From NCBI RefSeq assembly GCF_945873775.1, contig NZ_CAMCEC010000025.1, positions 1-33,084 of the forward strand: a stretch of DNA of 33,084 bases. Direction: 5' to 3'. The notes below the pieces were generated by a model. It was given only the letters and a program-made list of their open reading frames with translations. It searched no databases and was not told where the DNA came from. The position numbers and the translations under genes are program-made. This DNA is from an uncultured Treponema sp. GTDB lineage: Bacteria; Spirochaetota; Spirochaetia; Treponematales; Treponemataceae. Positions 1 to 7,826 of this stretch are shown piece by piece; the stretch's first letter is position 1, and every line of letters begins with the position of its first letter.

Positions 1-62
1 GCATAAAATTCGTTATTTTTCAGACAAAATGTCTGGACAAAGGGCTTAGCTTAAAGAAATAG

Positions 63-113
63 ATGAGTGAATTGAAAAAACTGGGTGATTATGTACGGCA
101 AGTAGATGCTTAA
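63..113 (+). pseudogene. Remnant of the start of a type I restriction specificity subunit (HsdS-like)
   Basis: A 16-codon reading frame, MSELKKLGDYVRQVDA, ends in TAA. From memory of the family, many type I specificity subunits begin with a very similar KLGDYI-x-x-VDVRN stretch just before the first target-recognition domain, so this looks like the first codons of hsdS cut off by a deletion or stop. An open frame running in from the left edge ends at TAG (60-62), directly abutting this ATG, which fits an upstream gene coupled to hsdS. What that upstream gene is cannot be told from 20 codons. After the stop the DNA becomes very AT-rich with no continuation of HsdS. The match is short, so confidence is moderate. 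Confidence 0.4.
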
Positions 114-164
114 AAATGCTTTTATATAAAAAATTAAAATATAGCGATAATTATTAAAATATAA

Positions 165-199
165 TTGACAATATATAATTTAGCTTGTATATTTATAAT
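165..199 (+). promoter_or_regulatory. Sigma-70-type promoter, predicted leaderless start for the gene at 200
   Basis: TTGACA (165-170), a 17-base spacer and TATATT (188-193) are an almost perfect housekeeping promoter. The ATG of the next gene begins at 200, six bases after the -10 box, so transcription would begin at or within a base of the start codon. No Shine-Dalgarno sequence precedes the ATG. Confidence 0.65.
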
Positions 200-856
200 A
201 TGAACAGATTTGATGATATAGTTTATGAAGATGACCATTTTACAGACGATGACTACATATTCTTGAATCCATCTCGGCAGTTTCAGGAACACTTAAACGA
301 AATTATGCAATTATGTGACTGGCGTGCAATAGATTTGATGAATATTTTAAGTGTCTCAAAATCTACTTGCAATAATATTCTTGGAAATGATTCCATGACT
401 AACAGCAAGCCCACTCCAATTCATAAAACAGACTTGATTACTTTATTGATGTGCATTCAGCATAAAAAAATAAAGGACAGTCATTCTCTGTTGGTTTTCT
501 ATCTGTTTGCAATTTTATGTCCTGGTATGCCTGTAAGCCTTGATTTTGAGCCATTTAAAAAATTGTCTGTTTTGGAAAAAGATTTGCCTTCTGATTTGCT
601 GCTGCAAAATCTGAATTGTCTTTGTCCGGATACAATCAGAAGTTTCAATCGGTTTATTGAATGGCGGTTGAATAAGCCTGATGTCACAATTACAGAATAT
701 TATGGTCATCCAGAAATCAATGAATATGTACAGCTTGAATTCGAAGATAATGAACCTATCGAAAACGAAATAAGAAAATCTTTGGAATATTCCGAAAAAT
801 TTATCCCATTATATTTAGACTGGTATGTTTCAAAGATTTGCAAATGTTGCAGATAA
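200..856 (+). CDS. Hypothetical protein with a possible N-terminal helix-turn-helix
   Basis: This 218-aa protein is not recognised. I start it at ATG 200 rather than the upstream TTG at 185 because a consensus promoter ends six bases before 200. The N-terminus is acidic (about the first 25 residues, rich in D and E). Roughly residues 30-65 (DWRAIDLMNILSVSKSTCNN) have the spacing of a helix-turn-helix in which a transcription factor first helix, a turn and a recognition helix could be read. The middle is hydrophobic (LLVFYLFAILCPGMPVSL) and the C-terminus is acidic, ending in Cys-rich KICKCCR. It lies 24 bases upstream of the NYN protein on the same strand, so the two are probably co-transcribed. 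A regulatory or antitoxin-like role for the pair is possible but not shown. Confidence 0.6.
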   Translation: MNRFDDIVYEDDHFTDDDYIFLNPSRQFQEHLNEIMQLCDWRAIDLMNILSVSKSTCNNILGNDSMTNSKPTPIHKTDLITLLMCIQHKKIKDSHSLLVFYLFAILCPGMPVSLDFEPFKKLSVLEKDLPSDLLLQNLNCLCPDTIRSFNRFIEWRLNKPDVTITEYYGHPEINEYVQLEFEDNEPIENEIRKSLEYSEKFIPLYLDWYVSKICKCCR

Positions 857-880
857 ATCGTTTGGCAGGAGAAGAAACTT

Positions 881-1858
881 ATGGAAGAGATATTTAAAAT
901 AGCAGTGTTTTTTGATTCTGAAAATGTTCCGGCCGATAAAGTTCCCTTGATAATTGATTATCTTTCTGGAAAAGGTGATATTCTTTTTCAGCGTGCTTAT
1001 GCGGATTGGTCTGTTTCTAACACAAAGTCATGGAAAGACCAGCTGAATAAAACGCCGATTACAGCTATTCAGCAATTCCATCACAATGAAAAACAGGCTG
1101 TTGATAAACTTATAATGATGGATGCGATTGAAATGGCGATAAAACATGAAGATATAAATTTGTTTGCGATTATTGCTTCCGACAACGGTTATCATTCATT
1201 GGCATTAAGATTGCGTGAGCTAGGAAAACGCGTTATTGGAATCGGTGAAAAAGCGAAATGCAATTCAATCTGGATAAAATCTTGCAATGAATTCTCATAT
1301 TTAGAGGACTTGGATGAAAAGGATGAAGATATTCTTTTGAATGAGAAAAACGAAAATGATGAGGATATAAATTTAAAGGATTTTTCACTGGAAAAATTTA
1401 TTGAGACTGCGTTTGATTCCACTCCATTTTATAATGGAACAAACACAAAGCTGCTTTCGCAAATTTGGGAAACGGTTTACCGTCAAAAATCTGATTTTAA
1501 TGTAAAAGATTATGGAGTAAAATCCCCAAGAGAATTAATTTTAAAACTGAATTCAAAATTCAAATTGACAGATGACGGCAAGCCGCAAAGAACATTTTTT
1601 GTAGAAAAAACAGATTTCAAAGAAAATGAAATCCGAAAAACTGGAGTAGTAAAGCGAAGAATAAAAAACTATCGAATTATTTCATCAGACGATAAAAGTG
1701 GAGATTATTTCTTCTATATGGGCGAGATAAATCCTCAGTTCAAAGGTAATAAACTTGATAAAGGCACAAAGGTTGATTTCCAAGTTGTAGATATTCCAAA
1801 AGCCAGTAATTCTGAAAATGAAAACGGTCGGGCAACGGATGTCAAAGTTATTGATTAA
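881..1858 (+). CDS. NYN-domain putative RNase with OST-HTH (LOTUS) and cold-shock-like domains
   Basis: A 325-aa protein with a good RBS (AGGAGAA) before ATG 881. Residues 5-143 match the NYN (LabA/DUF88) PIN-like nuclease fold: the acidic residues expected at the metal site are visible as D12 (FFDSEN), D75 and D81 (VDKLIMMDA) and D101 (SDNGY). An acidic linker (about 144-165) leads to a region resembling an OST-HTH/LOTUS RNA-binding domain (about 167-240, with SQIWETVYRQKSDFNVKDYG and FKLTDDGKPQRTFFV). The C-terminus (about 253-325, GDYFFYMGEI, LDKGTKVDFQVVD, GRATDVKVID) has the pattern of a cold-shock or S1-type beta-barrel. NYN proteins of this type are thought to act on RNA; the substrate is unknown. 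The three-part architecture is consistent with a nuclease guided by two RNA-binding modules. Confidence 0.8.
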   Translation: MEEIFKIAVFFDSENVPADKVPLIIDYLSGKGDILFQRAYADWSVSNTKSWKDQLNKTPITAIQQFHHNEKQAVDKLIMMDAIEMAIKHEDINLFAIIASDNGYHSLALRLRELGKRVIGIGEKAKCNSIWIKSCNEFSYLEDLDEKDEDILLNEKNENDEDINLKDFSLEKFIETAFDSTPFYNGTNTKLLSQIWETVYRQKSDFNVKDYGVKSPRELILKLNSKFKLTDDGKPQRTFFVEKTDFKENEIRKTGVVKRRIKNYRIISSDDKSGDYFFYMGEINPQFKGNKLDKGTKVDFQVVDIPKASNSENENGRATDVKVID

Positions 1859-1863
1859 ATTCA

Positions 1864-1878
1864 TGCTATAATATCCCC
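1864..1878 (+). promoter_or_regulatory. Extended -10 promoter, predicted leaderless start for the gene at 1879
   Basis: TGC TATAAT (1864-1872) is an extended -10 element lying partly in the 20-base gap after the NYN gene. No good -35 is seen. The ATG at 1879 is six bases downstream of the -10 box and there is no Shine-Dalgarno sequence (the gap reads ATCCCC), so the mRNA probably begins at the start codon. Confidence 0.55.
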
Positions 1879-3060
1879 ATGCCGGTACACGCTAACAGCA
1901 ATCTTTCATCGCTTCTGCACAGCTCCCTTTATTCGCAGGAGATTCTTGATTTTTACAGGAGCCGTTCTGACTGGTTCAATGCGCGAAGGCTCAGGCGGCT
2001 TGTTTTTCATACTTCAAAGGAAAACGACCATCTTGTGCTTCCTGATGCGGAAGTCTGCAGGTATGCAAGCAGGCTTTTGTCAATGCAGGAGGCGTTTCTT
2101 CTGTGGTTTGAAAAATTGCCGCAAAGCCATAAGAATCTACTTGTTCTTCTGGTGAAGAATCCTGTTCTTTCTGTTGACCGCGCTTATAGAATGGCCGGGA
2201 TTCTTGACGGAAACTTTAGCGATTCTGATTTTGAGAGTTTTGCGAAAACAGAAATCCTAGGCGACATTCAGAAAAAGCAGAAGTATATTCTTGAGAACAT
2301 CGCAATCTATAAAAACGGATTTGTGTTTTGCCCGGCTGTTTTTCGCCGCTACATTGCCACGCACCTTTCCGCGCTCGATAAATACAAAAACTTGTCTGAT
2401 ATTTCTGTCTGTGCCGAAGGTGATTTTTTTCCAGTTCCTGCCGGCGAGATTCTAAAAGAAAGTCCAGCTCTTTTTCAGAAAACGGATAATATAATAGAAG
2501 AAAAATTGAAAGTTGCTGCTACAATCCGGGAAGCCGTTGAAATTATAGCGGATGCTCCTAACAGTTTTGATGCCGCTTTTCTTGTTCCGCATCTTAATTT
2601 GAACGCTCGTTATTGGTTTTCGCCAAAGACAACGCAGGAAAAAATCCGACAGATTGATTCACTTTCAAGATTTCTTGAAAGCCCGCTTTTTGAAAATCCT
2701 GTAAGTTTTGAAAAAATCGAGGATTCTTTTTATAAGAATATAACAAGCAAAGTTCCAAAGTTCTACATACCTGAGAGCGGAAACGGCTATTTTGTTCATC
2801 TTGAATCAGAAAAGGCCTCAAAAATGGCTTCTTCGTCCAAGTCTGCAAAAACTTCCGCTTGCTTTGGAAAAAGACTTGAGCTTTCTGGCGGAGACTTTTT
2901 GTATAATTTCGTCTCTGTTCCCGCGTTCAACAATCTTTTGCTTGTGCTGTGCAGACTGGGCTTTTTTGAATGTTCGCTTTCCTCAAGCGCGCAAAGTCCT
3001 TTTCACAACGCAATACTTTATCCGCTCGGAAAGATTAAGTCAGTCAGAAGAAAGTGCTAG
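1879..3060 (+). CDS. Conserved-looking hypothetical protein, possibly C-terminally truncated
   Basis: A 393-aa soluble protein that I do not recognise. It has no signal peptide or membrane helix. Codon use is richer in G and C than in the genes to its left, resembling core genes of the window such as the hydratase. The N-terminal half is alpha-helical in appearance (EAFLLWFEKLPQSHKNLLVLL). A helicase-associated or winged-helix arrangement is conceivable but I cannot support it. The end (FFECSLSSSAQSP..., LYPLGKIKSVRRKC) looks like the beginning of a winged-helix wing of the LTPLGRY type that is cut short, and the sequence after the stop is degenerate repeat-like DNA. This is a hint of truncation rather than proof. 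The start is chosen from the leaderless promoter. Confidence 0.6.
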   Translation: MPVHANSNLSSLLHSSLYSQEILDFYRSRSDWFNARRLRRLVFHTSKENDHLVLPDAEVCRYASRLLSMQEAFLLWFEKLPQSHKNLLVLLVKNPVLSVDRAYRMAGILDGNFSDSDFESFAKTEILGDIQKKQKYILENIAIYKNGFVFCPAVFRRYIATHLSALDKYKNLSDISVCAEGDFFPVPAGEILKESPALFQKTDNIIEEKLKVAATIREAVEIIADAPNSFDAAFLVPHLNLNARYWFSPKTTQEKIRQIDSLSRFLESPLFENPVSFEKIEDSFYKNITSKVPKFYIPESGNGYFVHLESEKASKMASSSKSAKTSACFGKRLELSGGDFLYNFVSVPAFNNLLLVLCRLGFFECSLSSSAQSPFHNAILYPLGKIKSVRRKC

Positions 3061-3633
3061 AAACTGCCGCCATTCTAAACTTGATTCAGTATCTTTCCGT
3101 GGATTTTCGTTTCGATTAACGGATAGTTTTGATTCTTATAGCCAATAAAATCACTCTGATATAGTTCCGTGAATCGCTTTCTGTTTGTTCCGTGTGATAG
3201 TTTTTAACATTTCCATGTAAGCGTGTGTAACATCTCCATAATAAAGACTGCTGATTAACTTAATCAGTGGTATGCTTATTAAGTTAACAAGTGGACTGAT
3301 TATAAAGTTAATAAGCTGTATAATGATTAACACATCATTTGTATTATGATTAGTTGGTCATTATTATGATGATTAACTGATAAACGCTGTATTGATTATC
3401 TAATCAGTGCTATACTGATAATACCTAAAAATTGAATAAAAAATAACGGCAAAAAATATTTTGCTGCTGCTGTGGCAGGGATTGTAGGGGCGCAGAGCGT
3501 TGCTAAGTGAGCGGAGCGAACGAAGCAATGAAGGCGAAGGCCGGAACCCCGAAAAGCCCGGTTTTTGCGGAACTGAGCGAAGGGAAGTGAAGCAAAAAGC
3601 CACCCGAATAAATAAAATTGCGGAGAAATTAGC
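3061..3633. repeat. 573-base gene-free gap: AT-rich direct and inverted repeats, then a GC-rich repeat-like block
   Basis: No convincing gene is present. The left part (3065-3110) resembles a degenerate form of the intergenic ATTCTGAACTTGTTTCAG-type repeats that I recall from several bacteria, including treponemes. The middle (3240-3425) is AT-rich with repeated TTAACTTAAT, AAGTTAA and TAATCAGTG units in both orientations, including a perfect dyad CTGATTA-act-TAATCAG at 3251-3267 and a second TAATCAGTG-type copy near 3401. The right part (3484-3610) abruptly becomes GC-rich with purine-rich GAGCGGAGCGAACGAAGC runs and can fold, for example GGTTTTTGC near 3560 against GCAAAAAGCC near 3594. It has the look of a dispersed REP-like element. 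A genome-wide count of this block would decide. Confidence 0.45.
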
Positions 3634-4434
3634 ATGGGCGATGAATTTGAAAATGCGAAGGGAAAAGTTTTTGTTTCTGTTTATCCGTCGAACTTGAAGG
3701 ACAAGGACGGCAACAGGATTGGAAAATGCGTCGGAAAGGTCAAGAAGAATGTGGCGAGTGTGGAGCAGCTTGTTTCGCGCGCAAAAAAGGGCGGAATTGT
3801 AATGTCTGCGGAAACCCTTCTGTATGCGGCGCAGATTCTTTCCAAGGCGGCAAGGGATGCGCTTTCGGAAGGGCTTGCGGTTGACCTTTTGGGGCTTGGA
3901 ACTTTGGGATTTTCTGTTGAGGGCAGCGTTGACCAGTTTATGACCTCGCTTGAAATTGCGGAGCATTTTAGGCTCGCGTTTACACCGTCAAAGATGGCTG
4001 AAAAGGCGTTGAAAAATATTCTGCCGTCGCGCATTGTTCTGCAGAATTCAAGAATTTATATTTCGGAATTGAAAAGCCTTGCGGCGGAAAGTGCTGAGAA
4101 AAACACGATTTGCCTGAACAGGCCGCTTTGCATAAAAGGAAACGGGCTTAAAGTCGGCGGCGAGGTCTGCGGAGTTTTTCTTGTTCCGTGCCACGAGCAG
4201 AATGTCTACGCCCCGCGTTCTGAATGGATTCCGCTTCCGAATCCGTACACAAACACGCCGAAAAAACTGGAGCTTTATATGCCGGACGATTTTAATATCG
4301 GTTACGACGGAGAACCCGGCGAGGAAGAGCCGCTTTTCTGCATTGCGGTTGTAACAAGCCTGAACCCGAACAGCCGCGAGCGCGCGGAATGTGTGGAGGC
4401 ATTTTCTGAGGCGGTAAGGGGTAGGAGAGTGTGA
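3634..4434 (+). CDS. HU-like DNA-binding protein with a DUF4469-type C-terminal region
   Basis: A 266-aa protein starting at ATG 3634 behind GGAGAA. Residues about 35-130 (EQLVSRAKKGG, LYAAQILSKAARDALSEGLAVDLLGLGTLGFSV, FTPSKMAEKAL) follow the HU/IHF-like DNA-binding fold used in the long HU-related proteins of spirochaetes and Bacteroidetes: an alpha-helical body, then a beta-strand segment GLGTLGF and a basic region. The C-terminal 100 residues (NRPLCIKGNGLKVGG..., ...LFCIAVVTSLNPNS) look like the DUF4469/Ig-like domain that often follows it. It probably acts as a nucleoid-associated or specialised DNA-bending protein. It stands alone between the repeat-rich gap upstream and the ATPase downstream. 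Confidence 0.7.
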   Translation: MGDEFENAKGKVFVSVYPSNLKDKDGNRIGKCVGKVKKNVASVEQLVSRAKKGGIVMSAETLLYAAQILSKAARDALSEGLAVDLLGLGTLGFSVEGSVDQFMTSLEIAEHFRLAFTPSKMAEKALKNILPSRIVLQNSRIYISELKSLAAESAEKNTICLNRPLCIKGNGLKVGGEVCGVFLVPCHEQNVYAPRSEWIPLPNPYTNTPKKLELYMPDDFNIGYDGEPGEEEPLFCIAVVTSLNPNSRERAECVEAFSEAVRGRRV

Positions 4435-4530
4435 GAGTTATTTTGTTGTCAGGATGTTTTACCTTGCTCCTGTTTGACTTTGCATAGAAATCAGCCTTGA
4501 CAAAAAAAGAGATTTTTTTTATTTTTTTGT

Positions 4531-4564
4531 TGAGAACTTACGACGTAAATGCTGTAGGTTCTCA
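4531..4564. promoter_or_regulatory. Imperfect 11-base inverted repeat upstream of the ATPase
   Basis: TGAGAACTTAC (4531-4541) and GTAGGTTCTCA (4554-4564) are complementary except for one G-T pair, separated by 12 bases. It lies in the 5' region of the gene starting at 4583, so it may be an operator or an mRNA hairpin. No T-run follows, so it is not a usual terminator. Confidence 0.4.
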
Positions 4565-4582
4565 GTACAGGATAGTTTTCAA

Positions 4583-5857
4583 ATGATAAAGCGAGATTTA
4601 TATTTAAGAAAATTATTGGATTATATGTGGGACGGCCAGATAAAGGTAATCACAGGAATCCGCCGGGCTGGAAAATCCACACTCCTTTTCGACCTTTTTT
4701 ATGACTATCTCCTTAAAAGCGGAACTTCTCAAGACAACATTATTACATTGCAGCTAGACAAGCGTAAATACGCAAAATACAGAAATCCTATAGTTCTTGC
4801 TGATTTTGTGGAAAACACGGTTTCTGCAGGCAAGGAGAAATTCTATCTTTTTATTGACGAAATTCAGTTCTGCTATTCAATTCCAGATCCGGACAATGAC
4901 GGGTTTGAAATCACAGTATACGACATGCTTAACGAGCTTAAAGATTATAAGAACCTTGACGTTTATGTTACCGGAAGCAATTCAAAAATGCTTTCCAAGG
5001 ATATTTCTACGGAGTTCCGTGGTCGTTCATCACAGATCCATGTTTTTCCATTGAGTTTTGCAGAATATAACGAGGCTGTTGGAGGCGACAAGCGGGATAA
5101 CTTTGACCGTTATATGATTTACGGCGGGCTTCCTTATCTTCTGCATCTAAAGACTGAAGAGCAGTTCAAAGACTATCTTGCAAATCTTTTTGATGAAGTA
5201 TACATAAAGGATATTGTAGAGCGGAATAAAATTGCGCGTCCGGATTTGCTGAACGATATTTTAAATTTGCTCAGCACATTCATCAGCTCTTTGACAAATC
5301 CGCTGAATATTGCAAACAGCATAAAAAGTGTAAAAAAAGAAAAACTAAGTTCTAATACTGTAAGTGATTATATCGAGTATTGCAAGGATGCTTTTCTTAT
5401 AAGCGAGGCAAAGCGTTACGATGTAAAAGGAAAGCATTATTTTGATTATCCGAACAAATATTATTTTACGGATATTGGCCTGCGGAATGCACGGCTGGGA
5501 TTCAGGCAGATTGATTCCGGGCACATCATGGAAAACATAATCTACAACGAACTGATTATGCGCGGATATTCTGTTGATATTGGAGTTGTTGTTGACAGAA
5601 GAAAAGGCGCAAACGCTCAAAAAGAAATCGATTTTGTTGTGAACAAAGGCGACAGGCGCGTGTATATTCAGTCCGCATGGCAGATGAATACAACCGAAAA
5701 AATCACAGCGGAACTTGATTCATTAAAGCTTGCCAAGGATTTTTTTGCAAAGATAATTATACAGAATGATATTCCGTCTCATTTCTCAGATGACGACGGA
5801 ATAATCCACTGCAATCTGATAGAATTCTTGCTGCGCCCGGAATTGATTCCTTTGTAA
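4583..5857 (+). CDS. AAA_14 / DUF4143-family ATPase
   Basis: A 424-aa protein with an N-terminal P-loop ATPase domain and the typical DUF4143 C-terminus. The Walker A is GIRRAGKST (25-33) and the Walker B is LFIDEIQ (89-95). YVTGSNSKMLS and GRSSQIHVFPLSFAEY (about 138-170) are characteristic of the family, and the end contains a nuclease-like KEIDFVV segment. The family is common in bacteria and archaea, often in mobile or variable regions; its cellular role is poorly known. An RBS (AGGAT, ten bases before ATG 4583) is present. The length is normal for the family and I see no damage. The gene is followed by 137 bases before the toxin-antitoxin operon. Confidence 0.85.
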   Translation: MIKRDLYLRKLLDYMWDGQIKVITGIRRAGKSTLLFDLFYDYLLKSGTSQDNIITLQLDKRKYAKYRNPIVLADFVENTVSAGKEKFYLFIDEIQFCYSIPDPDNDGFEITVYDMLNELKDYKNLDVYVTGSNSKMLSKDISTEFRGRSSQIHVFPLSFAEYNEAVGGDKRDNFDRYMIYGGLPYLLHLKTEEQFKDYLANLFDEVYIKDIVERNKIARPDLLNDILNLLSTFISSLTNPLNIANSIKSVKKEKLSSNTVSDYIEYCKDAFLISEAKRYDVKGKHYFDYPNKYYFTDIGLRNARLGFRQIDSGHIMENIIYNELIMRGYSVDIGVVVDRRKGANAQKEIDFVVNKGDRRVYIQSAWQMNTTEKITAELDSLKLAKDFFAKIIIQNDIPSHFSDDDGIIHCNLIEFLLRPELIPL

Positions 5858-5900
5858 GAATTGCCTATATTACTTGCTTATTAAACTGAAAACCTGTCCT

Positions 5901-5924
5901 TTTAAACGAGCGTTTTTTGGGACA
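5901..5924 (+). repeat. Left arm of a perfect 24-base inverted repeat bracketing the toxin-antitoxin pair
   Basis: The 24 bases at 5901-5924 are the exact reverse complement of those at 6637-6660. The core is ACGAGCG followed by a T6 run. The arms are 712 bases apart and enclose only the antitoxin-toxin pair. No short target duplication is seen outside the arms. Confidence 0.9.
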
Positions 5925-5994
5925 GAAATTTCTTGAGTTTTTCAGTAGAATGACGTATTCTATAGATAGTGGGATTCCCCACTGCGGAGGAAAT

Positions 5995-6246
5995 ATGTCA
6001 ATGACAGCCATAAAAACCTATGATACAAAGACAGACATGAAGAAGAGGATTACTCTCAGAAATTCAAAATATGAGTATTATCATGTTCAGGAATTTGCGG
6101 ACGGTCGGATTGTGCTTGAGCCTCGTGAGCTGGTTGTTCCTTTTGAAGTCTCTCAAGCAACGCTTGACATGATGGATTCTTCAATGAAAAACCTAAAAAA
6201 TGGAAAAGTTTCCGAACCGCTTGATTTAAAGGAATTCGAGGCTTAA
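5995..6246 (+). CDS. Putative antitoxin of a type II toxin-antitoxin pair
   Basis: An 83-aa protein from ATG 5995, chosen because GGAGG lies just before it (5986-5990); an in-frame start at 5917 would overlap the inverted repeat and lacks an RBS. The protein (MSMTAIKTYDTKTDMKKRIT, then ...YYHVQEFADGRIVLEPREL) resembles small SpoVT/AbrB-like or RelB-like antitoxins, with KKRITLR and the GRIVLEPRE beta-hairpin reading like an AbrB swapped-hairpin DNA-binding domain. The C-terminal helix (QATLDMMDSSMKNLKNGKVS) would bind the toxin. The toxin start lies three bases after its stop. Such antitoxins usually repress their own operon, which here would extend into the restriction genes. Confidence 0.65.
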   Translation: MSMTAIKTYDTKTDMKKRITLRNSKYEYYHVQEFADGRIVLEPRELVVPFEVSQATLDMMDSSMKNLKNGKVSEPLDLKEFEA

Positions 6247-6248
6247 TT

Positions 6249-6626
6249 TTGTTCAATATCCGCTTAGGAATTCCAGAAATGAAAGAATTTTGGGATTCAT
6301 TAAAGAAAAAAGTAAAGGAAAATACAGCCTCAAAAGATGAAGTTTTGCTTTATCAAAAACTTGGAAAGGCGATGAAGCTTCTTTCTGTAAATCCGCGTCA
6401 TACAGGACTTCGCACTCATGACATTGAAGCCCTTTCAAAGCGATATGGAATGAAAGTGTGGGAATCTTATTTAGAAAATAATAAGCCAGCAGCTGGAAGA
6501 ATATTTTGGGTATACGCGCCTAATCAGAATGATATAACGATTATTGGACTTGAGCCTCATCCAAATGCAAAGAAAAATGCGTACAAAAAAATTACGTTGT
6601 CGGCAGTAGATGGAGAAGAAAAATGA
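6249..6626 (+). CDS. Putative RelE/HigB-superfamily toxin
   Basis: A 125-aa protein starting at TTG 6249, supported by GAGG in the end of the antitoxin gene. An alpha-helical N-terminus with lysine-rich segments is followed by HTGLRTHDIEALSKRYGMKV and the beta-strand core GRIFWVYAPNQNDITIIGLEPH, which matches the R-I-x-W-x-Y ... I-x-I-x-x-x-x-x-H pattern of RelE-like ribosome-dependent mRNA interferases. Its TGA stop overlaps the ATG of the methyltransferase (ATGA at 6623), so toxin and methyltransferase translation are coupled. The assignment comes from pattern and context; the catalytic residues are not resolved. Confidence 0.65.
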   Translation: MFNIRLGIPEMKEFWDSLKKKVKENTASKDEVLLYQKLGKAMKLLSVNPRHTGLRTHDIEALSKRYGMKVWESYLENNKPAAGRIFWVYAPNQNDITIIGLEPHPNAKKNAYKKITLSAVDGEEK

Positions 6627-7825
6627 ACGAAAAAGTTGTCCCAAAAAACGCTCGTTTAAATGAGCAGAAAAGTACACGTAAAAAATCGAAAGTTAACTAT
6701 ACCGTTTTAGAAGAATATAAAAACGGTAAAATTTTTGATGAAGATTATGCATTTATAACTCATTACATTCAACTTCAAAATTCTGCTGCGAGTGAGAAAT
6801 ATAGAAAAGTTCTTGAGCAGAATGGAATTGATGTTTCAAAACTTCCAGCAACAGATGGTTTTAACACGAAACAGGCCGTTCCATTCGTTGCACCAAAAAA
6901 TCCATCGTTTACTTTTATTGATTTATTTGCCGGTATTGGCGGATTTCGGCTTGCAATGCAGTCCTGCGGAGGTCAATGCGTTTTTTCTTCTGAATGGGAC
7001 GATGCCGCAAAGCAGACTTATTTTGAAAATTATGGTGAAGTTCCGTTTGGAGATATTACAAAAATAAAATCTTCAGATATTCCTGACTTTGATATTTTGA
7101 CAGGGGGATTTCCTTGTCAACCTTTTAGTTCAATTGGAAAAAGAGAAGGATTTCAGCATAAAACACAGGGAACTTTGTTTTTCTATATTGCAAACATAAT
7201 AAAAGAAAAGAAACCTAAAGCATTTCTACTTGAAAATGTTACAGGTCTTTTAACACATGATAATGGTCAAACTTATCAAACAATTCTTGACACTCTTAGG
7301 AATGAACTTGAATACAATGTTGAAACTAAAGTTCTGAATAGTGCGGATTTTGAAGTTCCTCAAGAAAGAAAACGACTTTATTTCGTTGGATTTAGAAAAG
7401 ATATTTTTGATAAAAACTTTGTTTTCCCGACTGGTTCAAAAAATAAAGTTGGTTTTGGACAATTTGTTGAAAAGAATGCAGAAGGTCCTTCAATTTCTGA
7501 GCATTTGCAGCGAAGCTATATTTTCAAAAAAGATGATGGTCATCCAGAGATTGTAGATGAAAATACAGATTTTCCAGTAAAAACTTTTTGTGCCTCATAT
7601 CACAAGATTCAAAGAATAACAGGAACTTTTGTCCGTGGAGGAAAAACAGGACTTCGCCTTTTTACAGAAAGCGAATGTAAATCTGTTATGGGATTCCCTA
7701 AAAATTTTAAATGCCCTGTTTCTCGTACACAAAAATATCATCAATTTGGGAATTCAGTCGCAGTGCCAGTAGTTACAGCAATATCAAAAGAAATAGTAAA
7801 AAAAATAAATCAAGGAGATAATTAG
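6623..7825 (+). CDS. DNA (cytosine-5)-methyltransferase of a LlaJI/BsuMI-like restriction system
   Basis: A 400-aa enzyme that transfers a methyl group from S-adenosylmethionine to cytosine in DNA. Visible motifs: I FIDLFAGIGGFR (98-109), IV GGFPCQPFSS with catalytic C165 (161-170), VI ENVTGLL (204-210), VIII QERKRLYFVGF (247-257) and X GNSVAVPV near 380. The region between VIII and X is short, so the target-recognition domain is small. An N-terminal extension of about 90 residues precedes motif I; its first 13 codons contain the right arm of the 24-base inverted repeat. It overlaps the toxin by four bases. Its product would protect the host from the nuclease genes that follow. Confidence 0.92.
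   Translation: MNEKVVPKNARLNEQKSTRKKSKVNYTVLEEYKNGKIFDEDYAFITHYIQLQNSAASEKYRKVLEQNGIDVSKLPATDGFNTKQAVPFVAPKNPSFTFIDLFAGIGGFRLAMQSCGGQCVFSSEWDDAAKQTYFENYGEVPFGDITKIKSSDIPDFDILTGGFPCQPFSSIGKREGFQHKTQGTLFFYIANIIKEKKPKAFLLENVTGLLTHDNGQTYQTILDTLRNELEYNVETKVLNSADFEVPQERKRLYFVGFRKDIFDKNFVFPTGSKNKVGFGQFVEKNAEGPSISEHLQRSYIFKKDDGHPEIVDENTDFPVKTFCASYHKIQRITGTFVRGGKTGLRLFTESECKSVMGFPKNFKCPVSRTQKYHQFGNSVAVPVVTAISKEIVKKINQGDN
6637..6660 (-). repeat. Right arm of the 24-base inverted repeat, inside the methyltransferase start
   Basis: Exact reverse complement of 5901-5924. It lies within codons 5-13 of the methyltransferase (VVPKNARLN). Because the left arm is noncoding, it may be an inverted copy of the gene start, or both arms may be a mobile cassette boundary or a long-range RNA stem. 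Confidence 0.9.
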
Positions 7826-7826
7826 A

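Noticed and set aside
3151..3333. Minus-strand small membrane-like protein
   Set aside because: Low-complexity translation of the AT-rich repeats, with no RBS and no homologous pattern.
5901..6660. Insertion sequence with terminal inverted repeats
   Set aside because: There is no transposase between the arms and no target duplication. The enclosed genes are a toxin-antitoxin pair.
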